The notes: generated from the sequence alone by a model not told the origin. A stretch of DNA of 31,444 nt from JBDTZF01 sp040005265 (GCA_040005265.1 JBDTZF010000017.1:1-31444), one strand, 5' to 3'; positions 1 to 8,819 are shown, counted from the first letter of the stretch. Numbers and translations are program-made.

Positions 1-1514
1 TTTTCCGCTTCGGCCAATCGAGTGTCGATCCGGCTGATTCATTCAGCATGACGATCCTGGCGTTGCGAATGAGCCGGCAATGCAATGGTGTGAGCAGATT
101 GCACGGTGAAGTGAGCCGCGCGCTCTGGAAGGATGTCTGGGCGGGTGTGCCGGCGCATGAAGTTCCGATCACCAGCATCACCAATGGCATTCATACCAAG
201 ACCTGGATGGCGCCCGAGTTTTCCGATCTTTACCGAAAACATCTCGGCAACTGGGAAGAACATCTCACCGAGCCGGACTTTTGGCGCGGCGTGATCGATA
301 TCCCCGATGCGCAACTTTGGGAGACGCACCAGAAGCTAAAATTCCGCCTGGTGGAATTTGTTCGTGAACGCGTGCGGATGCGGCGCGAGCGCGTGGGTGA
401 ATCGCCCGAATCGATCCGTAAAGTGAACCGGATTCTCGATCCGGAAATCTTAACGATCGGATTTGCACGGCGCTTTGTGACTTACAAACGCGGCGCGCTC
501 CTGTTCAGCGACAAGGAACGGCTCCAGCGGCTGCTCAACGATACAACCCGCCCGGTCCAATTCATTTTCGCCGGCAAAGCGCATCCGCGCGACGAAGGGG
601 GCAAAGGACTGATCAAGGAAGTTTATCAATTCAGCCGAGAAGCGGGCTTCGAGAACCGGATCGTTTTTCTGGAGGATTACGACAGCTACATCGCGCGGCG
701 GCTGGTGCAGGGTGTCGATCTTTGGTTGAACAATCCGCTGCGTCCGTTGGAAGCAAGCGGCACCAGCGGAATGAAATGCGCGCCGAACGCCGGGATCAAC
801 CTTAGCGTGCTCGATGGCTGGTGGTGCGAAGGCTTCAACGGCAACAACGGCTGGGCTATCGGCGCGGAAATCGGCAACGGCACCGTGGAGTTTCAAAACG
901 AAGTCGACACGAGCAGCTTGTATCAATTGCTAGAGAACCAGATCATCCCGCTCTATTACGCGAAGCCGGATGGCAAACTGCCGCTGGCCTGGCTGCAACT
1001 GATGCGGGAATCGATCCGCAGCATCACGCCGGTATTCAATACGCATCGCATGGTGAAAGAATACGCCGAGCGGCTTTACATCAACGCAATGCAATCTCAC
1101 CAAGGTTTTTCACACGAGAATTGCGCGGCGGCATCGCAACTGAGCGAATGGAAGACCAGGATGCGAAAAGATTGGCCGCAGGTGCGGATTTACGATGTGC
1201 AGGTCGCCAATCAGGATCGACAAGATATTCCGGTGGGCGAATCGCTGGAACTAACCGCGCGGGTGCATCTCGGAGGAGTCGATCCAAAACATGTACGTGT
1301 GGAAGCGTATCACGGCGAAGCGGAGAACGGCGGCGTAAAGAATCCGATCGTCACGGTCTTGAGTGAGAGCAATCAGAACGGCGACGGCAGTTATATCTAT
1401 CGCGGTTCCGTTCCGGCATCTGAGAGCGGCGCCTACGGCTTCAGCGTTCGCGTCGTTCCGACACATCCGCATCTGATGCAAACGCACGAACTGCGTTTGA
1501 TCACCTGGTCGTAA
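1..1514 (+). CDS. glgP: Alpha-glucan (glycogen) phosphorylase, C-terminal part (5' truncated by window)
   Basis: Cytoplasmic GT35-family enzyme that releases glucose 1-phosphate from alpha-1,4-glucans. The frame is open from base 3, and the first visible residues (FSMTILALRMSRQCNGVS, then LHGEVSR) are mid-protein family signature, so the gene starts before the window and the ATG at 48 is not the start. The segment ITNGIHTKTWMAPE and the pyridoxal-phosphate lysine in GTSGMKCAPNAGINLS (lysine codon at 774) identify the bacterial/archaeal-type alpha-glucan phosphorylase branch rather than the classic GlgP/MalP branch. After about base 1170 the protein continues into a beta-rich C-terminal domain ending LITWS. 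It is followed 98 bp downstream by a GH63-like glucosidase on the same strand, suggesting joint alpha-glucan turnover. Family is secure; the exact subfamily and the gene symbol are less so. Confidence 0.9.
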   Translation, partial: FRFGQSSVDPADSFSMTILALRMSRQCNGVSRLHGEVSRALWKDVWAGVPAHEVPITSITNGIHTKTWMAPEFSDLYRKHLGNWEEHLTEPDFWRGVIDIPDAQLWETHQKLKFRLVEFVRERVRMRRERVGESPESIRKVNRILDPEILTIGFARRFVTYKRGALLFSDKERLQRLLNDTTRPVQFIFAGKAHPRDEGGKGLIKEVYQFSREAGFENRIVFLEDYDSYIARRLVQGVDLWLNNPLRPLEASGTSGMKCAPNAGINLSVLDGWWCEGFNGNNGWAIGAEIGNGTVEFQNEVDTSSLYQLLENQIIPLYYAKPDGKLPLAWLQLMRESIRSITPVFNTHRMVKEYAERLYINAMQSHQGFSHENCAAASQLSEWKTRMRKDWPQVRIYDVQVANQDRQDIPVGESLELTARVHLGGVDPKHVRVEAYHGEAENGGVKNPIVTVLSESNQNGDGSYIYRGSVPASESGAYGFSVRVVPTHPHLMQTHELRLITWS

Positions 1515-1533
1515 CGCTGCTGGTTGTCCGATT

Positions 1534-1560
1534 TGTAGCGGCGTTCTAAGACCGTCGCCT
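1534..1560. repeat. Intergenic TGTAGC-type repeat remnant
   Basis: The stretch starts TGTAGCGGCG and ends CCGTCGC, forming a small imperfect hairpin 19 bp after the phosphorylase stop. It resembles the TGTAGCC-type repeats at 4281-4314, 11834-11864 and 24896-24938. There is no T-tract, so it is not a classical terminator. Confidence 0.4.
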
Positions 1561-1612
1561 TTGAAGGGCTCTTTCGTGTTCGACAGTACCCAAGGAGTTC
1601 GCTATTGCGTTG

Positions 1613-4453
1613 ATGTTCGCTATGAACGCTGAGCAGAAACGCGCCGCGGAACCTGATCACTTCGGAAAACGATGGAATCTTTGGGGACCTTATCTCAGCG
1701 AACGGGCGTGGGGGACGGTGCGCGAGGACTACAGCGCAACCGGTGATGCCTGGGGTTATTTCCCGCACGATCATGCACGATCGCGCGCCTATCGCTGGAG
1801 CGAAGACGGCATCGGCGGGATCTGCGATTTCAGACAGCATCTTTGTTTCGCCTTCGCGTTCTGGAACGAACGCGATTCGATGTTGAAGGAGCGCCTGTTC
1901 GGCTTAACGAATCCACAGGGAAATCATGGCGAGGACGTGAAGGAACTTTACTGGTATCTCGACAGCACGCCGTCGCACAGTTTCATGCGGATGACCTATC
2001 GCTACCCGCACGGCGCGTTTCCTTACGACGAACTGGTCGCGCGAAGTGGAGCGCGCTCGCGAACGGAATCCGAGTTCGAGCTTTGGGACACCGATGCGCT
2101 CGACAACGGCTATTTCGACATCGAGATAGAATACGCGAAGGCGGATTGCGATGACATTTTGATTCGTGCGACTGCGACGAACTTCGGCCCGGCCCCTGCG
2201 GTGTTGCACATGCTGCCGACGATTTGGTTTCGCAACACCTGGAGCTGGGGTCGCGACAATCGTAAACCGAGTTTGCAGGAACGAACGCCGAGCGACGCGA
2301 ACATCGACACCGTCGAAGCGACGCATCATGACTTGGGCGTTTACCGCCTTCACTGCGAAGCGCCGGACAAACTCCTCTTCACTGAAAATGAAACCAATCT
2401 GAAACGCATTTGGGGCGTGGCGAATTCCTCACCGCACGTGAAGGACGCGATCAACGATTGCGTAGTTCAGAATGACATCAACGCCGTCAATCCGAACCAG
2501 GTCGGGACCAAGGCGGCGGCGCATTACCGGTTCACAATTCCGGCGAACGAATCGGTCACGGTCCGGCTGCGGCTAGCCAAGACTCGAACGGCAGTGGAGG
2601 GCGGAGCTCCCGCGACGCCTTCTGCGAAACCGGGCTCTCAGGAGCTCGCCTCTCCACTGGCGAAGACCGGCAATCAACAACCAAACGGGCCCTCACCCGG
2701 CGACTCCGTCGTCCCCCTCTCCCTCAGGGAGAGGGCGGGGGTGAGAGCAACTCAGCCATTCGCCGATTTCGACGAAATCTTCGAGAAAAGGCGCAAAGAA
2801 GCGGACGAATTTTATTCCGAGTTAGCGCCGGCATCTCTGAGCGAAGAGCACAAGGCGATTCAGCGCCAGGCACTCGCTGGGATGTTATGGAGTAAACAAT
2901 TTTATCATTACATCGTCGAGCAGTGGTTGGAGGGCGATCCCGGCCAGCCGCCGCCGCCACCCGAACGAAAGGAAGGCCGCAACTCGGAGTGGCGTCATCT
3001 TTATAATGAGCGGGTGATGTCGATGCCGGACAAATGGGAGTATCCCTGGTACGCTTCTTGGGACCTCGCCTTTCATTGCATTCCGCTCGCCCTTGTCGAT
3101 CCTTCGTTCGCCAAGAGCCAGCTCGATCTCATCGCGCGCGAATGGTATCAACATCCAAACGGACAGGTGCCCGCCTACGAATGGAATTTTAGCGACGTCA
3201 ATCCGCCCGTAATCGCATGGGCAGCGTGGCGTGTTTATCAAATCGAGCGCAAGCAGCGCGGCAAAGGCGATCGCGCATTCCTGGAAACCATCTTCCACAA
3301 AATGTTGCTCTCCTTTACGTGGTGGGTGAATCGCAAGGACTCCGAAGGCAATAATATTTTTCAAGGCGGCTTCCTCGGGCTCGATAACATCGGCGTATTC
3401 GATCGCAGCGCAGCGTTTCCCGATGGCAGCCATCTGGAACAGAGCGACGGCACCAGTTGGATGGGAATGTTCAGCCTCAACATGATGCGCATCGCGATCG
3501 AGCTGGCGGCGGAAAACCATGTTTACGAAAATATCGCGACCAAATTCTTCGAGCATTTCCTCGGGATCGCAGCAGCTATGAACAATCTCGGCGGCAAAGG
3601 CATTGGCCTTTGGGACGAGGAGGATGAATTCTATTATGATGTCCTGCACATACCGGATGGACGATATTTACCACTAAAAGTTCACTCATTGGTGGGACTG
3701 ATGCCGTTGCTGGCCGTGGAAACGATTCAATGGCAGCTGATCGACGCGCTCCCCGGTTTCAAAGCGCGCCTGGAATGGTATCTCGCTTATCGCCCCGACT
3801 TGGCCAGCCTGGTGTCGCGTTGGCAGGAGCCCGGCATGAAAGAGCGCCGGCTCGTCGCGCTCACCCGCGGGCATCGATTGAAATGTCTGCTGCGACGCAT
3901 GCTCGATCCCGAAGAATTTCTCAGCGATTACGGCGTGCGGTCGCTCAGTAAATTTCACAAGGATCATCCCTACCGGTTGGTGGTGCGTGATGAAGAAAAA
4001 GTGGTCAGCTACGACCCGGCTGAATCTCAAAGCGGAATTTTCGGCGGCAACTCCAACTGGCGCGGGCCGGTCTGGTTCCCGATCAATTATCTGCTGATCG
4101 AATCGCTCCAGCAGTTTCATCATTATTACGGCGACGATTTCAAAGTGGAATGTCCGACCGGCTCCGGCCAGTTCATGCATCTGAAAGAAGTCGCCAATGA
4201 GCTGTCCAACCGGTTGATCAAACTTTGGTTACGCAATGAGAACGGCGAACGCGCGTTCGAGAGAGGAATGCAAGCTCATAGCCTCTCACCGCGATCGACG
4301 CCCGCGGCTACAGCGCAAAATCGTCATCTGTTCCACGAATATTTCCACGCCGATACTGGCGCCGGCCTGGGAGCGTCCCATCAAACCGGCTGGACTGGCC
4401 TCATCGCCAAACTGATCCAGCAGCAAGGCGAATTCGGAACGATCGCCAAGTGA
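1613..4453 (+). CDS. GH63-like glucosidase (MGH1-type glycoside hydrolase)
   Basis: Predicted cytoplasmic alpha-glycosidase of the clan GH-G (alpha/alpha)6 barrel type, about 946 residues, with no signal peptide. Family-like segments are YPWYASWDLAFHCIPLAL, NGQVPAYEWNFSDVNPPV, GFLGLDNIGVFDRS (likely the general-acid region, near residue 590) and NSNWRGPVWFPINYLLIE (near residue 816). The N-terminal beta domain (about residues 1-325) is separated from the barrel by roughly 60 extra residues of low-complexity sequence encoded by two palindromic repeats (2595-2656 and 2690-2745). A third repeat lies near residues 890-901. The ATG at 1613 is chosen; an in-frame TTG at 1610 is equally possible because AAGGAG at 1592-1597 is somewhat far away. 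It follows the phosphorylase gene, so both probably act on glycogen-like glucans or glucosyl compatible solutes. Substrate is not determinable from sequence. Confidence 0.85.
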   Translation: MFAMNAEQKRAAEPDHFGKRWNLWGPYLSERAWGTVREDYSATGDAWGYFPHDHARSRAYRWSEDGIGGICDFRQHLCFAFAFWNERDSMLKERLFGLTNPQGNHGEDVKELYWYLDSTPSHSFMRMTYRYPHGAFPYDELVARSGARSRTESEFELWDTDALDNGYFDIEIEYAKADCDDILIRATATNFGPAPAVLHMLPTIWFRNTWSWGRDNRKPSLQERTPSDANIDTVEATHHDLGVYRLHCEAPDKLLFTENETNLKRIWGVANSSPHVKDAINDCVVQNDINAVNPNQVGTKAAAHYRFTIPANESVTVRLRLAKTRTAVEGGAPATPSAKPGSQELASPLAKTGNQQPNGPSPGDSVVPLSLRERAGVRATQPFADFDEIFEKRRKEADEFYSELAPASLSEEHKAIQRQALAGMLWSKQFYHYIVEQWLEGDPGQPPPPPERKEGRNSEWRHLYNERVMSMPDKWEYPWYASWDLAFHCIPLALVDPSFAKSQLDLIAREWYQHPNGQVPAYEWNFSDVNPPVIAWAAWRVYQIERKQRGKGDRAFLETIFHKMLLSFTWWVNRKDSEGNNIFQGGFLGLDNIGVFDRSAAFPDGSHLEQSDGTSWMGMFSLNMMRIAIELAAENHVYENIATKFFEHFLGIAAAMNNLGGKGIGLWDEEDEFYYDVLHIPDGRYLPLKVHSLVGLMPLLAVETIQWQLIDALPGFKARLEWYLAYRPDLASLVSRWQEPGMKERRLVALTRGHRLKCLLRRMLDPEEFLSDYGVRSLSKFHKDHPYRLVVRDEEKVVSYDPAESQSGIFGGNSNWRGPVWFPINYLLIESLQQFHHYYGDDFKVECPTGSGQFMHLKEVANELSNRLIKLWLRNENGERAFERGMQAHSLSPRSTPAATAQNRHLFHEYFHADTGAGLGASHQTGWTGLIAKLIQQQGEFGTIAK
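2595..2656. repeat. TGGAGGG-family palindromic element inside the glucosidase gene
   Basis: The left end TGGAGGGCGGAGCTCC and the right end GGAGCTCGCCTCTCCA form an imperfect inverted repeat (13 of 16 positions pair) around a 30-nt centre. It is translated in frame as part of the linker (about residues 328-348). The TGGAGGG...CTCCA ends are shared with the elements in mfd (13121-13169) and tsaB (26815-26873). Confidence 0.7.
2690..2745 (+). repeat. CCCTCACC...GGTGAG palindromic element inside the glucosidase gene
   Basis: A 56-nt REP-like palindrome with core CTCTCCCTCAGGGAGAG (2717-2733) and outer arms CCCTCACCC and GGGGTGAG. It is read in frame as ...PLSLRERAGVR.... A second copy in opposite orientation lies at 25318-25373. 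The core is identical after reverse complementation. Confidence 0.85.
4281..4314 (-). repeat. TGTAGCC-type repeat near the 3' end of the glucosidase gene
   Basis: Read on the minus strand it begins GCTGTAGCCGCGGGCGTCG and continues ATCGCGGTGAGAGGC, closely matching the repeat after aroF (11834-11864). In the glucosidase it encodes about 11 residues (SLSPRSTPAATA) just before the conserved C-terminal HLFHEYFHADTG segment. Confidence 0.6.
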
Positions 4454-4578
4454 CCCTGGCCGCGGGTTACGGTCTCGGGATCGTTCTGATTGCGAACCGT
4501 GCTGCACGCGAAGAAGTTTCCCGATTTCAATAGGATTTTCCTTCTTTTGGAGTAATAATCGGCCCTCCAATTTCGTTC

Positions 4579-6501
4579 GTGAAAGCTTTCGTCTACCTTG
4601 GTCTTCTCTTTCTGCCTTTGGCTTTGAACGGGCAGGTCCTTTTCGACGCGACGAAGGCGGAAATGGCCGGTAACGCCGACTGGGTCGTCGATGCGGACGT
4701 TCACGACCTTCGTGTTTCCAGTAGTGGCGACGGCTCGGGGGTACGAGGCTCTGGAAACGAATCGGACCCACAGCGGATTCCGACCCCTGCCATTGCGGGC
4801 ATCACGGCTAATACCAGCGAAACCTACTGGAACGGTTCTCTCAGCGCGTGGGCGGTGGCGCTCGCGAAAGCCGGTATCACTCCCATCGAAACACTTCCCG
4901 TTTTCATCACGCCCACATCGGGCACCCGCAGTCGCATCACTTATGGCGACGCGAGCAATTCGCAGGACCTTTCCAACTATGAGCTTTTCATCGTCTGCGA
5001 ACCAAACATCGCTTTCACTGCCGCAGAAAAAACTGCCATCCTGAATTACGTTTTCGCCGGCGGTGCTATTTTTATGGTCAGCGACCATGATCAATCCGAT
5101 CGCAACAATGACGGAATCGATTCGGTCGGTGTTTGGAATGACTTGTTAGGCGCAACGAGCGTTTTCGGATTCAAATTCAACACTGTCGACATAAGCCCTA
5201 CCGGCGTCGCCGATACGAGCCTGTCCAACCCTCTTACTCACGGCCCGGCCGGCACTGTCACGTCGCTGAAGTATGTCAACGGCGCCACGATGACGATCAC
5301 CGATGCGACGATCGCGCACGCAGCGGTGTGGCAAACCTCCGCTCATTCCAGCACCCAGGTGATGGCGCTCTACGGCACGTACGGCGCCGGGAAATTTGTC
5401 GCCGTCGGAGACAGCTCTCCCATTGATGACGGCACGGGAGATTCTAACGACACTCTCTTCAACGGTTGGGACGATGCGAGCGGTAATGATGGCCGGCTCG
5501 TCAGAAATGCATCACTTTGGCTCCTGAGCAACAAGCCCGTCGTCACGAGCCGCGCCGCTTCCGGCGTGACCAGCGTCGCCGCGGTGCTCAATGCCACCGT
5601 GGACCCGGAATTCGTTGCGACTACCGCCTTCTTTCAGTGGGGAACAACCGCAGCCTACGGACAAACCACGCCCAACCAAAACATCGGTGCCGGCGATACC
5701 ACCTTGTCTCTCACCGCGAATATCAGCGGGCTGCAACCGAATACCGTTTATCATTTTCGCATCGTCGCTTCGAATGCAAACGGTACCAGCAATGGTTCCG
5801 ACCTGGCCTTCACCACCGTCGCGGCATTTCCTTCTGTCGTCACGAATACAGCAACAAACATTCGTTCTACCAGCGCGACCTTAAACGGCACTGTTTCGCC
5901 TAACGGAATTGTGACCACCTATCACTTCGACTTCGGCACGACCACCAGTTATGGCTTCACCTCTACCGAACAGAGCGCCGGAAGCGGCTCATCAGATGTT
6001 CCTGTGTCGCTTGCCGTCACCGGATTGGCGCCCGGCACGTCTTATCATTACCGAGTTACTATCACGGGCAACTCCGGCACCATCACCGGCAACGACACTA
6101 GCTTCGCCACCAGCCCCTTCATCGATACCGATGGCGACGGCATACCCGATGATTACGAGAACGATAACGGGCTCAATCCGAATGACGGCGCTGATGGTGC
6201 GCAGGACACCGACGGCGACGGAGTGAGCAATTTCATGGAGTACCTGGCGGGCACTAATCCGCGCGATCCCACCAGCCTCTTTCGCATCAACAGCATCGTC
6301 TCGAACAGCAATGATTTCATCGTCACCTTCACTACCGTCCTAGCGAAACGGTATCAGGTCGAGCAATCGCCCACTTTACTGGCGCCGAGTTGGGTGCCGG
6401 TGGGCAATGTTGTTTCTGGCAACGGAAACTCGGTTGCGGTAACAGATGTCGGCGGGCGATTCGCTAATACGCGATTCTATCATGTCCGCATTGTGCCTTG
6501 A
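4579..6501 (+). CDS. Secreted modular protein with fibronectin-III-like repeats and thrombospondin type-3-like calcium motif
   Basis: A 640-residue exported protein of unknown specific role. The GTG start at 4579 gives a typical signal peptide (MKAFVYLGLLFLPLALNGQ). Residues about 25-320 form a conserved domain (DLSNYELFIVCEPNIAFTAAEKTAILNYV, MVSDHDQSDRNNDG) resembling a glutamine-amidotransferase-like/DUF4350-type fold that binds no substrate I can name. Residues about 320-515 hold two fibronectin-like repeats with the recurring pattern TS-A-LN-TV-P and Y-FR/YRV. Residues about 520-565 contain two DTDGDG calcium-binding motifs as in thrombospondin type-3 repeats, followed by EYLAGTNPRDPTS. 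The C-terminal 75 residues are a beta domain common to Verrucomicrobia secreted proteins. TTGGAG at about 4557 is too far for a good ribosome site, so the start is moderately certain. Confidence 0.75.
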   Translation: MKAFVYLGLLFLPLALNGQVLFDATKAEMAGNADWVVDADVHDLRVSSSGDGSGVRGSGNESDPQRIPTPAIAGITANTSETYWNGSLSAWAVALAKAGITPIETLPVFITPTSGTRSRITYGDASNSQDLSNYELFIVCEPNIAFTAAEKTAILNYVFAGGAIFMVSDHDQSDRNNDGIDSVGVWNDLLGATSVFGFKFNTVDISPTGVADTSLSNPLTHGPAGTVTSLKYVNGATMTITDATIAHAAVWQTSAHSSTQVMALYGTYGAGKFVAVGDSSPIDDGTGDSNDTLFNGWDDASGNDGRLVRNASLWLLSNKPVVTSRAASGVTSVAAVLNATVDPEFVATTAFFQWGTTAAYGQTTPNQNIGAGDTTLSLTANISGLQPNTVYHFRIVASNANGTSNGSDLAFTTVAAFPSVVTNTATNIRSTSATLNGTVSPNGIVTTYHFDFGTTTSYGFTSTEQSAGSGSSDVPVSLAVTGLAPGTSYHYRVTITGNSGTITGNDTSFATSPFIDTDGDGIPDDYENDNGLNPNDGADGAQDTDGDGVSNFMEYLAGTNPRDPTSLFRINSIVSNSNDFIVTFTTVLAKRYQVEQSPTLLAPSWVPVGNVVSGNGNSVAVTDVGGRFANTRFYHVRIVP

Positions 6502-6546
6502 GGTAGCTTCCGCCTTCCCATCTGCGCGATTCAATTTTTCGACGAT

Positions 6547-6873
6547 TCAACGCCGCATGATGTGAATGGCGAGGATGCGGCTTTGGTGGCGGGCCAGCAG
6601 ATAATCGATGAAATCGCCGATAATTGAATTCGGCTTGTTGCCGAGCTTCGTCACAACACGGCAGATGAGTGTGCCGCTGCGCGCGTGCCACTCGAGGTTG
6701 ATCGCGCCGTGAACATCGCGCGCGCTGTGGATTTTTGCCCAGCCATGTGGGCGACCAGCTTGCTTCGACCAGACCTTGATAAAGCCGAATTTTGAATCCA
6801 ATTGGGGATCGCTCATGATCTTGTTGCGCAAAGATCCGCGCCCGGTCGTGATGACTTGAATCACCGTCTGCAT
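6547..6873 (-). CDS. Small conserved protein of unknown function (108 aa)
   Basis: Starts MQTVIQVITTGRGSLRNK and ends LARHQSRILAIHIMRR. The longer reading frame (to 7125) is rejected as start because it runs into the divergent response-regulator gene and its first 84 residues look non-coding. The protein has no signal peptide or membrane segment; the pattern HGWAKIHS...GAINLEWHARSGTLICRVV...IIGDFIDYLLARH looks like a compact alpha/beta domain with a terminal helix. I do not recognise a named family. It lies divergently from the response regulator at 7054 with 180 bp between them, which could hold promoters for both. Coding status is supported by amino-acid composition only. Confidence 0.6.
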   Translation of the reverse strand: MQTVIQVITTGRGSLRNKIMSDPQLDSKFGFIKVWSKQAGRPHGWAKIHSARDVHGAINLEWHARSGTLICRVVTKLGNKPNSIIGDFIDYLLARHQSRILAIHIMRR

Positions 6874-7053
6874 TCGCTTCTCGTTAGGGTCGGCTGCGGC
6901 GCAAATTTTGCAATTCCTGTTTGTCGCGGCCGGTAGGCTGGCCTTTCCAATCAGGCCCGGGCTCCCAGCACGATAAGTGCTCAAAACCTGGCAGGCACAG
7001 CCAACCGAGGACGCCGGAACGATTCTAGGGAAAGGTTTCAACACGGTGCCAAA

Positions 7054-7449
7054 ATGAGAGAGGGGCCAATCGATACTCAATATCATCCGGGAAAATCGCT
7101 GCGAATTCTGGTGGTCGAGGACCATGGCGACACCCGCCGAACATTATCCAGCCTCCTAAGTCACTTCGGCCACGAAATCTCGGTGGCCGATTCCCAGAGG
7201 AGCGCGCTGGAAATGATCGACGCAAAAAACTTCGACGTCGTTTTGAGCGACATCGGACTCCCTGATGGCAGCGGTTACGATGTGATCTCGGAAGCCAAAC
7301 GTAAACAGCCCCTCAAAGGCGTGGCCCTGACAGGGTTCGACCGCGACGACGATATCAAGCGCGGCAAAGAGGCCGGATTCGACTTCCATCTCAGCAAGCC
7401 GGTGGACTTTCACCAACTCCGGAGCGTCCTGGGTCAGATCGGCGGATGA
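7054..7449 (+). CDS. Single-domain response regulator (receiver domain only)
   Basis: A 131-residue CheY-like receiver. The acidic pocket is in VVEDHGD, the phospho-acceptor aspartate is D66 in VVLSDIGLPDGSG, the conserved threonine is in ALTGFD, and the lysine is in LSKPVDF. There is no output domain, so it probably acts through protein contacts in a phosphorelay, or it regulates a hybrid kinase elsewhere. No histidine kinase lies in the window. The first 14 residues (MREGPIDTQYHPGK) precede the first beta strand and could be partly untranslated. Confidence 0.9.
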   Translation: MREGPIDTQYHPGKSLRILVVEDHGDTRRTLSSLLSHFGHEISVADSQRSALEMIDAKNFDVVLSDIGLPDGSGYDVISEAKRKQPLKGVALTGFDRDDDIKRGKEAGFDFHLSKPVDFHQLRSVLGQIGG

Positions 7450-7477
7450 CGGGATCTCGAGCTGCCTGAAGCGAGGT

Positions 7478-8755
7478 CTAGAACTGCGCTTCCAGCGAAT
7501 CGAGGTAAACCGAAAGCGCATCTCGCCTTCTCGGTGACGAGGCACGCGATTCGCTCGCCGCGTCGAGATAATCGCCAAACATTTGGCTCTTCGTCTTCGA
7601 TTGCGTCGCTTCAAACCAATTCAGGTAATCGTCGATGTCGCTCATCCGAGCGACCAGTTCGGTGCGCGTGATTGTTAACCGTCTCAGCCGTTGAGCGACT
7701 TTTCGTCGTTTTCCAGAAACCAGCAGTGCGGTAATTTGCTGGTACTCGCGCATAACCGGTCGCATGACCGGGTTGGCGCGCACGCCCAGTGAGAGCAACT
7801 CCTGGCTCAATCGAGTGAGAGCGGATTTTTCCGTCGGAGAAATCTTTCGCTGCAACAAGTCCCCCAGTTCGGCTGTCTTGGCCGGCCCGCTGGCATCGGC
7901 GATCTTTAGCCTTAATATTTCAACGAGACGGTCTTCCGTTTCGGCAACCGTGAGCAACTGATATTTCTGAACAGCGGCACGGCGGATTATATTCGATCGC
8001 CAGACTTCTTTCGCATTGCCGCGCAACAAGGGAAACTGCGCCTTTAAATCGGCCAGCGGATCGCTCGATGCCAGCGAGAGATTGTCGATGTATCGCGCGA
8101 GCCGCGCAGGTCCGTCCGCTTCGTCGACCAGCAGTTGCACAAAGGCAAAGGAGCAGGCGCGATAGAGCAATCGTCCCGGCGAATCGATAGATGCGGGCCG
8201 CTGTCGGAAAAAATCTTCAAACGAAAGGGCCTTACCGGAGAGAGCGAGTGCGTCTACCAATGGCTGCCGATCTCGACCGGGAGTGAGAGCGAGCACGCCA
8301 TCAAGCAACCAGTCCGGCGGTTCGACGTAAGCTGTGCCGGGCGCCACGCCCATCTCGCGCCGATAAATCATTTCCAGGAGGATGGCGCGCAACAATTCGC
8401 GCTCGACCAAAGAGGCGTCGGCGTTTGGCGCAAGGGTGAGATCGAGTTGCAGTTTCAGGCCGAAGCCAGTCTGGCTGAAACGCAATTCCGCCGGCGGCAG
8501 TTCCGGAAGATTTGCCTGGGGCAATTGCACATTGACGACGATTGATGTTTTCCATCGATCCGGCTCGCGCAGAACTGCGAGCAAAGTGGCCTTGGTTTGT
8601 TCCGCGACCTGCGAGACGTTGCCGCGCAACGTTGCATTCGCGCCATAGACCACAAACTGCCGCGACGGACTGAGGGTATGGTCTGGAAGCGTCGCCCGAA
8701 GCGGGTGGCAAATCAGGATCGACAATAGAAGAAACGCGCCGCGATTTATCTGCAT
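7478..8755 (-). CDS. Exported protein of unknown function with degenerate peptidase-MA-like motif
   Basis: A 425-residue protein with an N-terminal signal peptide (INRGAFLLLSILICHPLRA). Residues about 115-155 read RELLRAILLEMIYRRE...EPPDWLLDGV, which matches the layout of secreted gluzincin peptidases (HExxH, then a W-L-x-G/E-G segment) except that the zinc-binding histidines are gone (LLEMI in place of HExxH). The protein therefore looks like a catalytically dead relative, perhaps a scaffold or binding protein; this is inference. The C-terminal half is helical, rich in Arg and Leu. It lies 64 bp downstream of a zinc-ribbon membrane protein and FmdB on the same strand, suggesting a three-gene operon. 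Confidence 0.7.
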   Translation of the reverse strand: MQINRGAFLLLSILICHPLRATLPDHTLSPSRQFVVYGANATLRGNVSQVAEQTKATLLAVLREPDRWKTSIVVNVQLPQANLPELPPAELRFSQTGFGLKLQLDLTLAPNADASLVERELLRAILLEMIYRREMGVAPGTAYVEPPDWLLDGVLALTPGRDRQPLVDALALSGKALSFEDFFRQRPASIDSPGRLLYRACSFAFVQLLVDEADGPARLARYIDNLSLASSDPLADLKAQFPLLRGNAKEVWRSNIIRRAAVQKYQLLTVAETEDRLVEILRLKIADASGPAKTAELGDLLQRKISPTEKSALTRLSQELLSLGVRANPVMRPVMREYQQITALLVSGKRRKVAQRLRRLTITRTELVARMSDIDDYLNWFEATQSKTKSQMFGDYLDAASESRASSPRRRDALSVYLDSLEAQF

Positions 8756-8819
8756 CCTCGGGTCGAGACTAATCCCGCCGGGCGCGTCTCCGCCAGCAAG
8801 AATGAGTCAACCGCCAGAA

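Noticed and set aside
48..1514. ATG at 48 as the phosphorylase start
   Set aside because: The frame is open to base 3, and residues before the ATG continue the family sequence, so the gene is truncated by the window edge.
2885..3649. Long minus-strand open frame (254 codons) opposite the glucosidase gene
   Set aside because: It is antisense to strongly family-like glucosidase sequence and shows no domain; high-GC codon use produces such shadows.
4706..4775. Possible repeat insertion in the N-terminal domain of the secreted protein (VHDLRVSSSGDGSGVRGSG)
   Set aside because: No inverted or shared repeat was found there, and a Gly/Ser-rich loop at this point is plausible for the domain.
6874..7125. 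N-terminal extension of the small protein at 6547-6873
   Set aside because: The first 84 codons look non-coding and overlap the divergent response-regulator gene.
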